DNA of 37,176 nt from Spirochaetaceae bacterium (GCA_017614995.1 JAGAAX010000042.1:1-37176); one strand, 5' to 3'. Positions 8,338 through 18,339 are shown, counted from the stretch's first letter. The notes: a model not told the origin generated them from the sequence alone. Made by a program: numbers and translations.

Positions 8338-9741
8338 TTATTCCGCCGGATTCTCTGTAGCTGTTTCAGCAGGTCCCATGTATTTTTCGATAAATTCTGA
8401 CTTGATTCTGTAAAGCTCATCTCTCGGCAGAAGCGAAAGTGTTTTCCAGCCGATGTCAAGGGTCTGTTCAATGGTTCTGTTCTCAAATTCGTCCTGAGCC
8501 AGAAACTGCGTCTCAAAAGCTTCACCAAAGCGCAGATACATCTTGTCTATATCAGAAAGTTCTTCTTCGCCGATAATAGACGCAAGGTTTCTGATTGTCT
8601 TAACCTTTGAGTAGGCGGCAAAAAGCTGGCTTGAAACATCCTTGTGGTCTTCACGCGTCATTTCAGGGCCGATTCCGTCTTTCATAAGGCGGCTCAAGCT
8701 TGGCAGACCTGCAACAGGCGGATAAGTGCCCTTCTGCGCAAGTTCTCTGTCGAGTACAATCTGACCTTCTGTAATGTAGCCAGTCAAGTCTGGAATCGGG
8801 TGCGAAATGTCGTCGTTAGGCATTGTCAGAATCGGAATCTGTGTAATTGAACCTTTTGAGCCTTTAATTTTTCCAGCACGTTCATAAAGTTCAGCCAAAT
8901 CTGAATACAAATAGCCCGGATAGCCCTTTCTGCCCGGTACTTCGCCGCGCGTTGTAGAAATTTCACGCAAAGCTTCGCAATAGTTTGTCATGTCGGTCAT
9001 AACGACAAGAACGTGCATTCCCTTTTCGTAGGCAAGGTATTCTGCCGCAGTCAATGCACAGCGCGGCGTAATAATACGCTCAATAGAAGGCGCGTCTGCC
9101 AAAGACTGAAACATAACAACTTTAGAAAGTACGCCCGATTTTTCAAAAGTGTTTATGAAAAAGCGTGCTACGTCGTATTTAATGCCCATGCCGGCAAAGA
9201 CCATTACAAAGTCTTCGTCAGAATTGCGTATCTGCGCCTGTCTGATAATCTGCGCGGCGAGCTTGTTGTGCGGCAGACCGTTTCCCGAAAATATCGGCAG
9301 CTTCTGACCGCGGATAAGCGTATTCATTCCGTCTATTGCGCTGATGCCTGTCTGGATAAAGTCGCGCGGATAGACACGCGCATAAGGGTTTATCGGGTAG
9401 CCGTTTACGTTAATCTTTTTAGACGAAATAATTTCAGGATAACCGTCGATTGGCTTGCCGAGACCGTTGAAAATTCTGCCGAGGAGCCCCTCGCTTACGC
9501 GGAGTTCCATCGGAGAATCAAGAAATTCTACTGTCGTATTTTCAAGATCTATACCGCTTGTAGAACCGAATATCTGAACAACAGCGTATTCGTCTGAAAC
9601 ATCTATGACACGTCCTGTGCGTTTTTCGCCTGTACGGTCGCGCACAGCAGCAATTTCACCATAAAAAACATTGTCAGTCCGCTTTACAATTACGATAGGG
9701 CCGTCAACAGACTTAACGCCGCGGTATTCCATTCCTTTCAT
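8338..9741 (-). CDS. atpB: V-type ATPase subunit B
   Basis: Non-catalytic nucleotide-binding-fold subunit alternating with A in the V1 hexamer, 467 aa. Family signatures are [14 protein letters not shown] in place of a P-loop, [14 protein letters not shown], and the [21 protein letters not shown] stretch. The ATG at 9741 overlaps the stop of subunit A by 4 bases and is preceded by AAAGGTGG. Confidence 0.97.
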   Translation of the reverse strand: MKGMEYRGVKSVDGPIVIVKRTDNVFYGEIAAVRDRTGEKRTGRVIDVSDEYAVVQIFGSTSGIDLENTTVEFLDSPMELRVSEGLLGRIFNGLGKPIDGYPEIISSKKINVNGYPINPYARVYPRDFIQTGISAIDGMNTLIRGQKLPIFSGNGLPHNKLAAQIIRQAQIRNSDEDFVMVFAGMGIKYDVARFFINTFEKSGVLSKVVMFQSLADAPSIERIITPRCALTAAEYLAYEKGMHVLVVMTDMTNYCEALREISTTRGEVPGRKGYPGYLYSDLAELYERAGKIKGSKGSITQIPILTMPNDDISHPIPDLTGYITEGQIVLDRELAQKGTYPPVAGLPSLSRLMKDGIGPEMTREDHKDVSSQLFAAYSKVKTIRNLASIIGEEELSDIDKMYLRFGEAFETQFLAQDEFENRTIEQTLDIGWKTLSLLPRDELYRIKSEFIEKYMGPAETATENPAE

Positions 9742-11504
9742 CGTATATCCACCTTTCGATAAAGCTTTTCAAGACCGTCAAACTGTTCGTTAAGACGCTG
9801 CGAAACAGCCGTAATCTTTTCAAGCTGGTCGTTCGGAACAGTTGTCTTTATACGGATAATATCTTCTCTAACCGTAAGAGCTGATATTTTTACAAGCGGC
9901 GCTCCATGTGAGATAACATCAAGTGCTTTTTTATAGAACTGCATTATAAGCGACAGAATCATTATCTGTTTTTCCGGTACGGAATAAACGTCTATTTCGT
10001 CAAAGGCACTCTGCTGCAAAAAGCCGTTCTTTATCATTTCAGCTACAATCAAAACAAGGCGGTCTGCATCAGGCAGAGCGTCAGGACCAATAAGGCGCAC
10101 AATCTGCTGAAGCCGCTGCTCGCGCTTTAAAAGGTCAAGCGCCTGCTGCCTTACTTCTGCCCAGCGCGGGTCAAGCCTGTTCCACCACTCGCGCACCTCG
10201 GCGGCATATTCTGAATAAGACTCAATCCAGCCGATTGCCGGATAATGGCGCGCGTTCGCAAGCTCGCGGTCAAGAGCCCAGAAACAGCGGATAAAGCGCT
10301 TTGTGTGCTGTGTAACCGGCTCGGAGAAATCACCACCCGGCGGCGAAACAGCACCAATAATAGAGACCGAACCTTCTTCGCCGCACAAAGCGTTTACGCG
10401 GCCCGCGCGCTCATAGAATTCGGCAAGTCTTGTCGGCAGATAAGCCGGAAAACCTTCTTCCGCAGGCATTTCTTCCATGCGGCCGGAAAGCTCGCGCAAA
10501 GCCTCTGCCCAACGGCTGGTCGAATCAGCCATAATTGCTACAGCCATGCCCATGTCTCTGTAATATTCAGCCAGTGTAATGCCCGAATAAAGCGAAATTT
10601 CGCGCGCGGCAACCGGCATGTTTGAAGTATTTGCGATAAGAATTGTTCTTTCCATTAAAGAGCGGCCGGTTCTCGGGTCAATCAAAGTCGGAAATTCGGT
10701 AAGAACGTCGGTCATTTCGTTGCCGCGCTCGCCGCAGCCAATGTAGACGATAACATCAGCGTCGCACCACTTTGCAATGGCGTGCTGTGTCATTGTCTTG
10801 CCTGTACCGAAACCGCCCGGAATTGCAGCCGTTCCGCCTTTTGAAAGCGGAAAGAACACGTCGATAACACGCTGACCGGTCATCAAAGGCTCTGAAACAG
10901 CGAGTTTTTCAGTATAAGGGCGCGGCTTCCTTACCGGCCAATATTGCGTAAGCCCAAGTTCCTCGTCAAATTCGGTTTTGCCGATTATGTCATTGATTGT
11001 GTAGTCACCTTCTGGTGAAAGCTCCACAAGTTTTTTTCCGCGTGTCATCGGCGGCACCATAATTTTATGCAGGACAGACTTTGTTTCCTGTACTGTGCCG
11101 AGAACAGCACCGGCGCTTATTTCGTCGCCTGCTTTCAGCAAAGGCACAAAGTGGTACTTTTTCTGCTCGTCCAAAGGCACGCTTCTCTGCCCAGGCAGCA
11201 GAAACGCCCCGGATTCTTCGTACATGCTTTCGAGCGGGCGCTGAATACCGTCGTAAATCTTTCCGATAAGCCCGGGCCCAAGCCGGAGCGCGAGCGGTCT
11301 GTTGGTACTTACAACTTTTTCACCAACAGACATTCCTGTATCATCTTCATAAACCTGAATTGTGGCATTGCCTTCTTTCAGGCGTATAATTTCACCGATA
11401 AGTTTTGAATTTCCTACATCAACTACATCGTAGAGGCCGCAGCCGTCTAGGCCTTCAGCATAAACAATCGGGCCAGAGATTCTGGTAATTTTGCCTTCAA
11501 TCAT
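9738..11504 (-). CDS. atpA: V-type ATPase catalytic subunit A
   Basis: Catalytic subunit of V1; 588 aa, normal length. The P-loop GGFGTGKT is at 230-237, followed by [15 protein letters not shown] with the catalytic glutamate, and SRWAEALRE. The family-specific non-homologous insert follows the N-terminal barrel. It overlaps subunit E upstream and subunit B downstream by 4 bases each, so translation of E, A, B and D is tightly coupled. Confidence 0.97.
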   Translation of the reverse strand: MIEGKITRISGPIVYAEGLDGCGLYDVVDVGNSKLIGEIIRLKEGNATIQVYEDDTGMSVGEKVVSTNRPLALRLGPGLIGKIYDGIQRPLESMYEESGAFLLPGQRSVPLDEQKKYHFVPLLKAGDEISAGAVLGTVQETKSVLHKIMVPPMTRGKKLVELSPEGDYTINDIIGKTEFDEELGLTQYWPVRKPRPYTEKLAVSEPLMTGQRVIDVFFPLSKGGTAAIPGGFGTGKTMTQHAIAKWCDADVIVYIGCGERGNEMTDVLTEFPTLIDPRTGRSLMERTILIANTSNMPVAAREISLYSGITLAEYYRDMGMAVAIMADSTSRWAEALRELSGRMEEMPAEEGFPAYLPTRLAEFYERAGRVNALCGEEGSVSIIGAVSPPGGDFSEPVTQHTKRFIRCFWALDRELANARHYPAIGWIESYSEYAAEVREWWNRLDPRWAEVRQQALDLLKREQRLQQIVRLIGPDALPDADRLVLIVAEMIKNGFLQQSAFDEIDVYSVPEKQIMILSLIMQFYKKALDVISHGAPLVKISALTVREDIIRIKTTVPNDQLEKITAVSQRLNEQFDGLEKLYRKVDIR

Positions 11505-12127
11505 TGATTAATTCTCCCGCCAAAAAGTGCTTCGGCAATCTCATAACGGTAAGTATCTACAATTTCTTCGATAAGCTCATCTATGGTAACACGACAGCGG
11601 ACAGATTTGTCTGTACTCTCAATTATCATTCCATACTCATCGTGCAGTTCTTTAGCAGCATCATCATTTAATGAAACAAATGAATCTATATTCAATTTAT
11701 TAAAATGCTTCTGGAACATTTTTTTCAGTTCATCCTGCTCGAAACCATGAAATTTGACTGTCAGTTTTTTGTCAGCAAGTTTTGATTCATAGCGCTTTAA
11801 AAGATTTTCGAGCAGGGCAATTTTCTTTTCGCTGCTCAAGCCGTCTATAAACCGGTAAATGCCCTTAAGAATTGATGAATCTATAAAAGACACAAGAAAA
11901 CGCTCTTTTTCAAGCGGCAGGGCAGCACCCAAGTCTTTTTTTATTGCTTCTGCCCGGGCGGCGTAAAAAGCCTGCTTCTCTTTTGAAACAGCCTCTATAC
12001 GCGCTGCAAGCTCGTCCATTATTTTCTGACAGTCTTCATCCGCCCGCTTCAAAAGTTTCTCAGCTTTACGGCGTGCGTCTTCCTGTATCTCTTTGTCAAG
12101 GATTTCCGTTGAACGAAATTCTTCCAT
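11501..12127 (-). CDS. atpE: V-type ATPase subunit E (peripheral stalk)
   Basis: A 208-aa protein with a long charged N-terminal helix (residues 1-85, lysine/glutamate-rich coiled coil) and a compact C-terminal domain with [11 protein letters not shown], as in prokaryotic V/A-ATPase E subunits. E pairs with the small G/H subunit to form the peripheral stalk. Length, position directly before A and the coiled-coil pattern support the call; sequence identity in this family is low. Confidence 0.88.
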   Translation of the reverse strand: MEEFRSTEILDKEIQEDARRKAEKLLKRADEDCQKIMDELAARIEAVSKEKQAFYAARAEAIKKDLGAALPLEKERFLVSFIDSSILKGIYRFIDGLSSEKKIALLENLLKRYESKLADKKLTVKFHGFEQDELKKMFQKHFNKLNIDSFVSLNDDAAKELHDEYGMIIESTDKSVRCRVTIDELIEEIVDTYRYEIAEALFGGRINQ

Positions 12128-12139
12128 AATCTACTCGCT

Positions 12140-12478
12140 TTATACTGAAATTCCGACAGCTTCGCGGATTGTTTCAGTAAGAGATTTTTTACCTTCCAAA
12201 TGTCCGTTAATGCCGGGAATTTCTACAATCAGAGGATATTCGCCGGACAGCTGCCAGTCAGTAATCTCTTCTTCAAGCATAACAGACACTTCTTCTGTAA
12301 TAATCAGAATTCTTGCGCGTTCTTCTGTTACCGGAACGCCGGAAACTACATCGCCTTTGCCGGTAATGCGGTTAAAGGCATCCAGAGCTTCCGCGCGGTT
12401 CAGTGCAACAGCACCTTTTACACCGACTAAAGAAAATGCCAGAACGAGTTCCCGCTCACCGATAACAAAATACTGCAC
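12140..12478 (-). CDS. atpF: V-type ATPase subunit F
   Basis: Small central-stalk subunit, 112 aa, with a CheY-like alpha/beta fold. Family features are MQYFVIGERELVLAFSLVGV at the start and ARILIITEEVSVMLEEEI in the middle. The start codon is GTG at 12478, placed by AGGA seven bases upstream. It lies between the K and E genes. Confidence 0.92.
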   Translation of the reverse strand: MQYFVIGERELVLAFSLVGVKGAVALNRAEALDAFNRITGKGDVVSGVPVTEERARILIITEEVSVMLEEEITDWQLSGEYPLIVEIPGINGHLEGKKSLTETIREAVGISV

Positions 12479-12488
12479 AATTCAATCC

Positions 12489-12779
12489 TTACATAACAAT
12501 AATAAGCAATGCAACAAGGAATCCCCAAAGACAGATACCTTCTGCAAGACCTACGAACGGCAGGGCTTTACCAGAAAGCTCTGCATTTTCGGCCATTGCG
12601 CCCATTGCAGCAGAACCGATTTTGCCTACAGCCATACCGCCACCGATACATGCAAAACCTACAGCTGCGGCAGCTGCAAAATACTTAAGATAAGATGTAT
12701 CTGCAGGAGCCGCTTCGCCTTCTGCAAACAACAAAGCACCGGCAAGAACCATTACCAATACTAAAAATACCTTCTTCAT
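12489..12779 (-). CDS. atpK: V-type ATPase subunit K (c-ring proteolipid)
   Basis: Membrane rotor proteolipid, 96 aa. The N-terminal hydrophobic segment ends in ALLFAEGEAAPA and looks like a cleavable leader. Two transmembrane helices follow, with the ion-carrying glutamate E80 in GLAEGICLWG. A polar Na+-ligand set (glutamine in the first helix, serine or threonine after the glutamate) is not seen, which suits protons better than sodium; that is inference. It is a single-hairpin type, not the four-helix type of Enterococcus NtpK. Confidence 0.93.
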   Translation of the reverse strand: MKKVFLVLVMVLAGALLFAEGEAAPADTSYLKYFAAAAAVGFACIGGGMAVGKIGSAAMGAMAENAELSGKALPFVGLAEGICLWGFLVALLIIVM

Positions 12780-12794
12780 AATATACCCCTTAAT

Positions 12795-14771
12795 CTATTT
12801 GCCTTTATATTTGAACTGGAACGGCTTGAATTCAACTCCGGTTTCATTAAAGAATTTAGAGAAGAATTCATAATACTGCAAACGCAAAACTTGAATTGCA
12901 ACTATCATGCCTTCCAGAACTATTACTACAACATTGCCAATAATTACAACAGCCAGACCTCCTATTCCGCCAAGTAATTTATTCATCTCAAAAATGATAT
13001 AGCCCAAAACAACGTGTGCAAGTGCAAATGCGCCTACACGCAAAAAACTTACGGTATTAGACAGATAAGTTGAAATAACCTCGATTATTTCAACAAGACC
13101 TTCGATTACTGCGCCCAAGAAGCCGTTGTCAAAAATTGGATGCTCGCCTGAAACAAGCCTTTCAAGCGGATGCGCAAAGAACACACCAAGCAAGGTCAGA
13201 CCGATAAAAACCCAGTCAAAGATAGAGATGCGGTGCTTAAATGCTGCCATTCTTATTGCAAGAGCAATAACATACCAGAAAAAGAAAGCTCCGCACATAC
13301 CGGTTTTGCCGAAAAAAGCGTTACCGTATTTTTTCAGCGAAATGTTATTCATAAAGTTTATAATAAGACCAAGCGAGTTGATTATAAAACCGACAGAAAG
13401 CGTAAAACCGAAAAATATGAAAACCAGCGGCATGTTTCCGCTGCCCGGCATCAGATGAAGTATAGGCGCAAAAGCCCTTTCTTTTCCGACAAACAAGCCT
13501 GTAACAAACAGCCCGAAAGGACGCAGAATCTCGTCATTGGCAAAAAACTCGCCTGTCAGCAGCCCCATTATAAAGCTCGAAATTCCTATCGAAATAAACA
13601 CAAGTGAATATTTGTTCCAGCCGCCGACTTTAATAATGTTGAAATACATTAAAAGCCCTGCAAGAATAAACACAAGCCCCTGCCCCGCATCACCGAACAT
13701 AATGCCGAAAAGCAGCGTAAAAAAGGCGGCGACAAACGGCGTCGGGTCTATAGTTCCGTACTTTGGCGCGGCATAACTGAAAATCATGCCCTCAAAGCTT
13801 TTTATAAGCTTGCCATGTCTGAGCTTTACAGGCACCTGCGCGCGTCCGCTTTTTACGGCGGCAACTTCTTCAGGCTTGTACTGGCGCACCGCAATGCGTC
13901 CTTCTGTCAGGTTATCAAGCTCTTTTATAAGCTTGTCAGACTCATATTCAGGTATCCAGCCGGTAACGCGGTAGACCAACTGCGTGGCTTCAAGCTTGTC
14001 GCGGAAAATCTGCACCTGCATACCAACAGAAAATCTCTGCAAGAGCAGAAGCAGCTTTTCTTTGTGTGTTTCAGCATAAGAGGCGCGCTGCTCGCCAATA
14101 TCGGCAAGAGCTTTTTTGGCAGCCTCACACTGCTCTTTAAGACTTTTAAGCATGTCGTCAGGCACACCCGTAAAATCTTTTGGAATTTCAAGCGGAATAA
14201 AACCGAATTTCTTAAGCTCGCTGTCAAGCGCAAATCTTGATTTTCTTGAGCAGGCTGCCATAACCCTTGTCTTGTCGTCGCCAAGCGGAATAATCACAGC
14301 GTGTTCCCCTAAAGCAAACTCAAGGTCGTCTAAAACAGCAGGGTCAATCTTGCCGATTCTCATCGTCAAAAAAGACAGATGCTCAAGCTCGCTGTAAGAC
14401 ACTTTAAGATTTGCAAACGCAGCCGCTTCTTTATAAGCGTCCTCAACTTTTTTAAGCTCTTCTTTTGCCTTTATCTCTTTTTCGCGCAGAGCATCAACAG
14501 CGCTAATAATTTCCGCCGCATCTGAAAAATCTTCAGTTTTCGGGCTTGTAGGCTCAGACTCATAATCTGTCAAATCCGGTATGTCAAGATAAGAGCGTGC
14601 AATCTGAAGGTTCTCAAAAATTTCCTTTGAAGAATTCTGACTGGAAGAAGAATCTGAATTGCGTGTATAAAACTGAAAAACAGCCTTTTTACCCAAGTAT
14701 TCGATTACCGGGTCAACATCTTCTTTCATAATCATCAGTTCAATAAGCCGCATTACAGCAGTTTTAACCAT
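12795..14771 (-). CDS. atpI: V-type ATPase subunit I (a-type membrane subunit)
   Basis: Stator membrane subunit that provides the ion half-channels, 658 aa. The first 320 residues form the cytoplasmic arm, helical and coiled-coil rich. The C-terminal half has about seven transmembrane segments. The essential arginine lies in the conserved SFLRVGAFALAHVVLG near residue 580. FGIMFGDAGQG is the other hallmark of the family. It is flanked by the C and K genes with short gaps. Confidence 0.95.
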   Translation of the reverse strand: MVKTAVMRLIELMIMKEDVDPVIEYLGKKAVFQFYTRNSDSSSSQNSSKEIFENLQIARSYLDIPDLTDYESEPTSPKTEDFSDAAEIISAVDALREKEIKAKEELKKVEDAYKEAAAFANLKVSYSELEHLSFLTMRIGKIDPAVLDDLEFALGEHAVIIPLGDDKTRVMAACSRKSRFALDSELKKFGFIPLEIPKDFTGVPDDMLKSLKEQCEAAKKALADIGEQRASYAETHKEKLLLLLQRFSVGMQVQIFRDKLEATQLVYRVTGWIPEYESDKLIKELDNLTEGRIAVRQYKPEEVAAVKSGRAQVPVKLRHGKLIKSFEGMIFSYAAPKYGTIDPTPFVAAFFTLLFGIMFGDAGQGLVFILAGLLMYFNIIKVGGWNKYSLVFISIGISSFIMGLLTGEFFANDEILRPFGLFVTGLFVGKERAFAPILHLMPGSGNMPLVFIFFGFTLSVGFIINSLGLIINFMNNISLKKYGNAFFGKTGMCGAFFFWYVIALAIRMAAFKHRISIFDWVFIGLTLLGVFFAHPLERLVSGEHPIFDNGFLGAVIEGLVEIIEVISTYLSNTVSFLRVGAFALAHVVLGYIIFEMNKLLGGIGGLAVVIIGNVVVIVLEGMIVAIQVLRLQYYEFFSKFFNETGVEFKPFQFKYKGK

Positions 14772-14820
14772 TTATTCATTCTCCCAAACAAATTTAGTCA
14801 TCTATAAAACATCAGAGCCT

Positions 14821-15831
14821 TTAGACTCCGGCAAATTCTTTAGTTTCTTCCTCACCGACATCAAGGCGCAAACCTTCAGCCGCGGTGCATATATAATCAA
14901 GCTCAAGCTCGCGTATCATAAACCAGGGCACAAGCACAGCGCTGGAGCATGGAAACTTGTGGAACATGCGCAAAGCCATCTTGTGAATCTTGTTGTTTGC
15001 AGCGCGCTGAAGATAACGCGGGTCTACAGTCCAAGCCGTAACATCATCAGCCGGATTAAGCAAATCAGCATAATTCCAAGACGCCCATTCAGAATAAATA
15101 TCAAGCGGCTTGTGCAGAATCTTGAGCACAGGCTCAATAAGCACGTCTTTCTTAAGCGGCTCTGTTCCAGAACCTGCAAGATAAGCCAGCACATCGTCCG
15201 GCTCCATATTATAATACAGTTTAAGCCTTATTGCCCAAACAATATTTTGTAAAATAAGCTGCTCTTTTATAAGCTCCTCAATGGCTTCTTTTGCCTCGCC
15301 CCTTGTTTTCTGTACAGCGCGCCAAAGCTCAACAACATATTGCGCGTCAAGCTTGTGCTCAAAATCTTTGACGTCTTTTGCCTCAACAACGTCAGTTACC
15401 CATGCAAAACAGCCTTCTTCAGTCATTTTTGCAAGGTTTGGCCACGCCTTGTATTTAATCTGCGAAAAACGACCGGTGTCGGTAACGTCGGGCAAGTCTT
15501 TTTTGCCGGTGCGCAACGCAAAATTAAGCTTTTTAATGTTTGAATAATCAAAAGAATGGAGCAGCTGCAACGCCACAGGCTCAGGCCTGTCAAAAGAATC
15601 AACAAGAGAAATGTATTCGCTTAAAAAACGGTTTTCTGCTTCTTTTTCTATGGTCTGGGCAAGCACGTTTTCTGGAACAGCCGGTGCAGGGCTTTCAAAG
15701 ACAGTCTGCCACAAGTCGGCAAGATTTTTTGCCTGAAACAGCTTGTTTGCACGCTGACCGACAAAAGCCTTTGCGAGCATTCCGCTTGTCTTTGCATAGA
15801 TATACTCAACAGCACCAGAAGAATCTAACAT
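14821..15831 (-). CDS. atpC: V-type ATPase subunit C (AC39-like)
   Basis: A 336-aa soluble helical protein matching the C/AC39 socket subunit that joins the central stalk to the K ring. It opens with YIYAKTSGMLAKAF, carries LADLWQTVFE near residue 40, and ends with the WFMIRELELDYICTAAEGLRL segment expected where AC39 proteins have their E-x-x-N-I/L-R motif. Position between the G/H and I genes supports it. The start is preceded by GAGGTAG. Family identity is divergent. Confidence 0.8.
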   Translation of the reverse strand: MLDSSGAVEYIYAKTSGMLAKAFVGQRANKLFQAKNLADLWQTVFESPAPAVPENVLAQTIEKEAENRFLSEYISLVDSFDRPEPVALQLLHSFDYSNIKKLNFALRTGKKDLPDVTDTGRFSQIKYKAWPNLAKMTEEGCFAWVTDVVEAKDVKDFEHKLDAQYVVELWRAVQKTRGEAKEAIEELIKEQLILQNIVWAIRLKLYYNMEPDDVLAYLAGSGTEPLKKDVLIEPVLKILHKPLDIYSEWASWNYADLLNPADDVTAWTVDPRYLQRAANNKIHKMALRMFHKFPCSSAVLVPWFMIRELELDYICTAAEGLRLDVGEEETKEFAGV

Positions 15832-15842
15832 TAAAAACTACC

Positions 15843-16145
15843 TCAAGCTTTAAAAAACAGTTTTTCAAGCAATTCATTAAAGCTCTGCTTATTCTGAGGC
15901 CAGTTTTCTACTTCAGAACAGAATAAATCCAATTCTTTTTTATGTTCTTCTTTGAACATTTCTACAGATTTTTCATACACAGATTCATTTTCATTTATGA
16001 TTTTTTCGTATGCTTCTTTGAATTTTTTGTCAGCATCAGTGCGTGCGGTTTCCAGACGCTTGTCATATTCAGTCTGGGCATTTGATAAAAGCTCCGCAGC
16101 CCCGCGCTCGACATCAAACAGATGCTCAATTACATTTTGATCCAT
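15843..16145 (-). CDS. atpH: V-type ATPase subunit G/H (peripheral stalk)
   Basis: A 100-aa, almost entirely helical and highly charged protein (residues 1-75 heptad-like, rich in E, K and D). Size and operon position match the small G/H peripheral-stalk partner of subunit E. It is the first gene of the V-ATPase cluster; an intrinsic terminator for the upstream ptsN-like gene lies before it. Assigned by context and coiled-coil character more than by specific motifs. Confidence 0.75.
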   Translation of the reverse strand: MDQNVIEHLFDVERGAAELLSNAQTEYDKRLETARTDADKKFKEAYEKIINENESVYEKSVEMFKEEHKKELDLFCSEVENWPQNKQSFNELLEKLFFKA

Positions 16146-16235
16146 TCATATACCCTACAAACATAAATTTAGAACTAAAACACAATAAAAGCAAGCACTT
16201 TATTTGAAAAAAGCATCATCTTTTAAAACAAAAAA

Positions 16236-16271
16236 GGCTTCTGTTAATTCCGTACTGAAACAACAGAAACC
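16236..16271 (-). terminator. Intrinsic terminator of the ptsN-like gene
   Basis: Imperfect 10-bp stem with arms 16236-16245 (GGCTTCTGTT) and 16262-16271 (AACAGAAACC). On the minus strand it is followed by a run of six T. It lies between the EIIA gene and the V-ATPase operon and separates the two units. Confidence 0.65.
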
Positions 16272-16313
16272 CTTTCTAATTCAATTTTTTTAAACTGAAA
16301 CTACCGTTCCAAA

Positions 16314-16784
16314 TTAAAAAGCGACAAGTTCGTCTTCGTAGCGGCACAGCACCTTATACATTCCGTCTGGAGAAGACTGCTGCAAAAGGTCAGCGTAAAA
16401 AGTGCCTTTCTCCAAAAGCTCGGTAAGGCGCTTCAATACGCGCAAATGAAGCTCGCTTTCGTCAAGCGACGAAATAAGCAGAAAAAACAAATATGTAGGC
16501 TCACCGTCTAAAGAGTCAAAATCAATGCCGTTGCGCGCAATGCCTATTACACCATGAATGCCTTCGACACAGGCAGACCTGCCGTGCGGAACAGCGACAT
16601 TCTTCAAAAAGCCTGTAGACATCTTATTTTCGCGGTCTACAACTGTGGCAAGAACCTGCGAACGGTCTATGTCAGGGTTTGCCCTTACGAAAATCTCTAC
16701 AAGTTCGGCAAGAACTTCTTCTTTTTCTTCGCTTTCAAGTTCAACACACATTGTTTTGGGTGAAAAAACTTCGCCTAATATCAT
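16314..16784 (-). CDS. PTS EIIA domain protein, PtsN-like (fructose/nitrogen type)
   Basis: A 156-aa stand-alone EIIA domain of the mannitol/fructose/Ntr class. The phosphorylated histidine is H67 in VAVPHGRS, preceded by STGFLKN as in PtsN. No EIIB or EIIC is nearby, so a regulatory PtsN-type role in a phosphorelay is more likely than sugar transport. The ATG at 16784 has GAGGTT upstream. A secG terminator upstream and its own terminator downstream make it monocistronic. Confidence 0.85.
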   Translation of the reverse strand: MILGEVFSPKTMCVELESEEKEEVLAELVEIFVRANPDIDRSQVLATVVDRENKMSTGFLKNVAVPHGRSACVEGIHGVIGIARNGIDFDSLDGEPTYLFFLLISSLDESELHLRVLKRLTELLEKGTFYADLLQQSSPDGMYKVLCRYEDELVAF

Positions 16785-16814
16785 TTGAACCTCAACAAAT
16801 ACACCGGAAAAAAT

Positions 16815-16847
16815 AAAGCCGTAAAATCATATAGATTCTACGACTTT
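16815..16847 (-). terminator. Intrinsic terminator of secG
   Basis: On the minus strand, AAAGTCGTA pairs with TACGGCTTT (one mismatch) across a 15-base loop, then ATTTTTT. It lies between the secG stop codon and the EIIA start. Confidence 0.6.
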
Positions 16848-16870
16848 AATCATACAGCTATACAAAAAAT

Positions 16871-17224
16871 TTATTCAGATGAAGAAGCTTCTACTTTTTC
16901 TACAGTTGTTTCAGTATTTGCGTTTTCTGTCCACCATTCGCCGTTCTGTTCCTGTGCAGGAGCATTTGGAACTTCGAGGTTTGGAGCTACAGAAGATTTA
17001 TTCAAAAGTGCAAGACCAAAACTTGTAATGAAAAACAAAGCAACAAGCACGTATGTTGTCTTAGTAAGCACGTTTGCTGAACGAGAACCGAAAGCCTGTG
17101 AACCTGCGCCGCCAAAAAGACCGCCCATTCCGTCACTTTCATCATTCTGCAAAAGAACAATACCTACTGTTAAAATACAGATGATTACAAAAACAACAAG
17201 AAGAATTATACTGATAACGCTCAT
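16871..17224 (-). CDS. secG: Preprotein translocase subunit SecG
   Basis: Accessory subunit of the SecYEG channel, 117 aa. Two transmembrane helices (about 3-25 and 55-76) flank the conserved cytoplasmic loop LQNDESDGMGGLFGGAGSQA, which contains the family GGLFGG motif. The C-terminal tail after residue 80 is extended, acidic and low-complexity (VEKVEASSSE). The ATG is preceded by GGAG; a TATTAT-like -10 lies upstream at about 17260-17266. Confidence 0.92.
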   Translation of the reverse strand: MSVISIILLVVFVIICILTVGIVLLQNDESDGMGGLFGGAGSQAFGSRSANVLTKTTYVLVALFFITSFGLALLNKSSVAPNLEVPNAPAQEQNGEWWTENANTETTVEKVEASSSE

Positions 17225-17343
17225 ATCAATTACTCCACTTCAAATATTACAAATCGCTAGTATAATACAAAAAAATGAAATTTTCTGCAATAGTGTTTTG
17301 CATTGGGATTTATCTAAAATAATAGATTAACCCGCAAAACGAC

Positions 17344-17368
17344 CCAGTTTCCACTTCGCGAAAACTGG
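17344..17368. other. Hairpin upstream of the Rpn gene
   Basis: CCAGTTT at 17344-17350 pairs with AAACTGG at 17362-17368 around an 11-base loop. No T-run follows closely, so it is not an obvious terminator. The rest of the 17225-17497 gap is AT-rich and probably holds the divergent promoters of secG and the Rpn gene. Confidence 0.35.
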
Positions 17369-17497
17369 TAACGGGTGCACACACTGATATCTTTAGACTT
17401 TTTTGTAAAATCTTTTGAAATTTTCCCAAAAATCGACAAAAAAAATAATTTCATTTTAGATATTCGTTGTGAAAATTCATTTCAAAGGAGCTTCACA

Positions 17498-18286
17498 ATG
17501 AAAGCAATTGAAGATTTAACTTTCACCGACGACTTTATGTTCGGCGAAATAATGAAGAACGAGGAAATCTGCAAGGGTGTTATAGAACGGCTTCTGCATA
17601 TCAAAGTTGAAAAACTTGAGCTTATAACTTTGCAGGAAACTATCGCGCCGTACTACGAAACGCGCGGAGTTCGCTTTGATGTATATGTCAAAGATTCTGA
17701 TAAAGTCTACGACATTGAGATTCAAAACAAGAAATTTGCAGAAATCGAAAAGCGCACACGCTATTATCAGTCTATGATTGACATGGACTTGCTGGCAAAG
17801 GGCGCGAACTTCAAGGAACTGAAAGAAAGCTATGTGATTTTCATCTGCAAGACTGACCCGTTCGACTTGGGTGAGCCATGCTACATAACAAAGACCGTTT
17901 TCGAGAATCACCCTGAAAAAGAGTTTGATGACAAAACACACAAAGTCTTTTATAATGCAAGTGCGTATAAGAAAGAAACCGACCCGGAAATTTACGCATT
18001 CTTACAGTACATCAGCACAAACATTCCCGAGGACGATTTTACAGCCGGTATCTTTGAGAATGTTGAAAAAGCCAAAGAGAACGAGCAGTTCAGGAGTGAC
18101 TATATGAGATGCAATATCCACGACTTTGACATAATGGAAGAAGCAAAAACCGAAGCCAAGCTTGAAGCAGCTCGGAATTTTCTCATGGAAAATGTGCCTG
18201 AAGATGTGATAGCACGCTGTACCGGTCTCCCGCTTGAAAAAGTGCAGCAGCTTGCGCATTTTGCAGAAGCTCAATCTAAAGATTGA
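17498..18286 (+). CDS. Rpn-family PD-(D/E)XK nuclease (transposase-like)
   Basis: A 262-aa member of the family annotated as PD-(D/E)XK nuclease family transposase or recombination-promoting nuclease. It opens with the typical LTFTDDFMFGEIMKNEEICKG. The nuclease core is RFDVYVKD followed by VYDIEIQNK (D, then E-x-Q), and ERTRYYQSM-like helices follow. The C-terminal region has an E/K-rich helix and a short helical tail. ATG 17498 has AAAGGAG upstream; an in-frame ATG at 17375 does not. These genes are abundant, usually multi-copy, in treponemes and promote DNA rearrangement in E. coli. No inverted repeats or target duplication are seen, so mobility is unproven. Confidence 0.88.
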   Translation: MKAIEDLTFTDDFMFGEIMKNEEICKGVIERLLHIKVEKLELITLQETIAPYYETRGVRFDVYVKDSDKVYDIEIQNKKFAEIEKRTRYYQSMIDMDLLAKGANFKELKESYVIFICKTDPFDLGEPCYITKTVFENHPEKEFDDKTHKVFYNASAYKKETDPEIYAFLQYISTNIPEDDFTAGIFENVEKAKENEQFRSDYMRCNIHDFDIMEEAKTEAKLEAARNFLMENVPEDVIARCTGLPLEKVQQLAHFAEAQSKD

Positions 18287-18287
18287 C

Positions 18288-18339
18288 TCTTTTCGCACCA
18301 GCTCAACCACATATTGAAGTCTATTCGGCGAAAAGCGTC
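18288..18339 (+). repeat. 52-bp dispersed intergenic element, copy 2
   Basis: Same length and ends as the element at 211-262 (opposite strand): TCTTTTCGCA ... GGCGAAAAGCGTC with an inverted-repeat end pair. It begins 2 bases after the Rpn stop codon. Confidence 0.5.

Noticed and set aside
17375-18286. Insertion sequence around the Rpn-family gene
   Set aside because: Despite the transposase-like label, no terminal inverted repeats or target duplications were found; the nearby 52-bp element does not bracket the gene.
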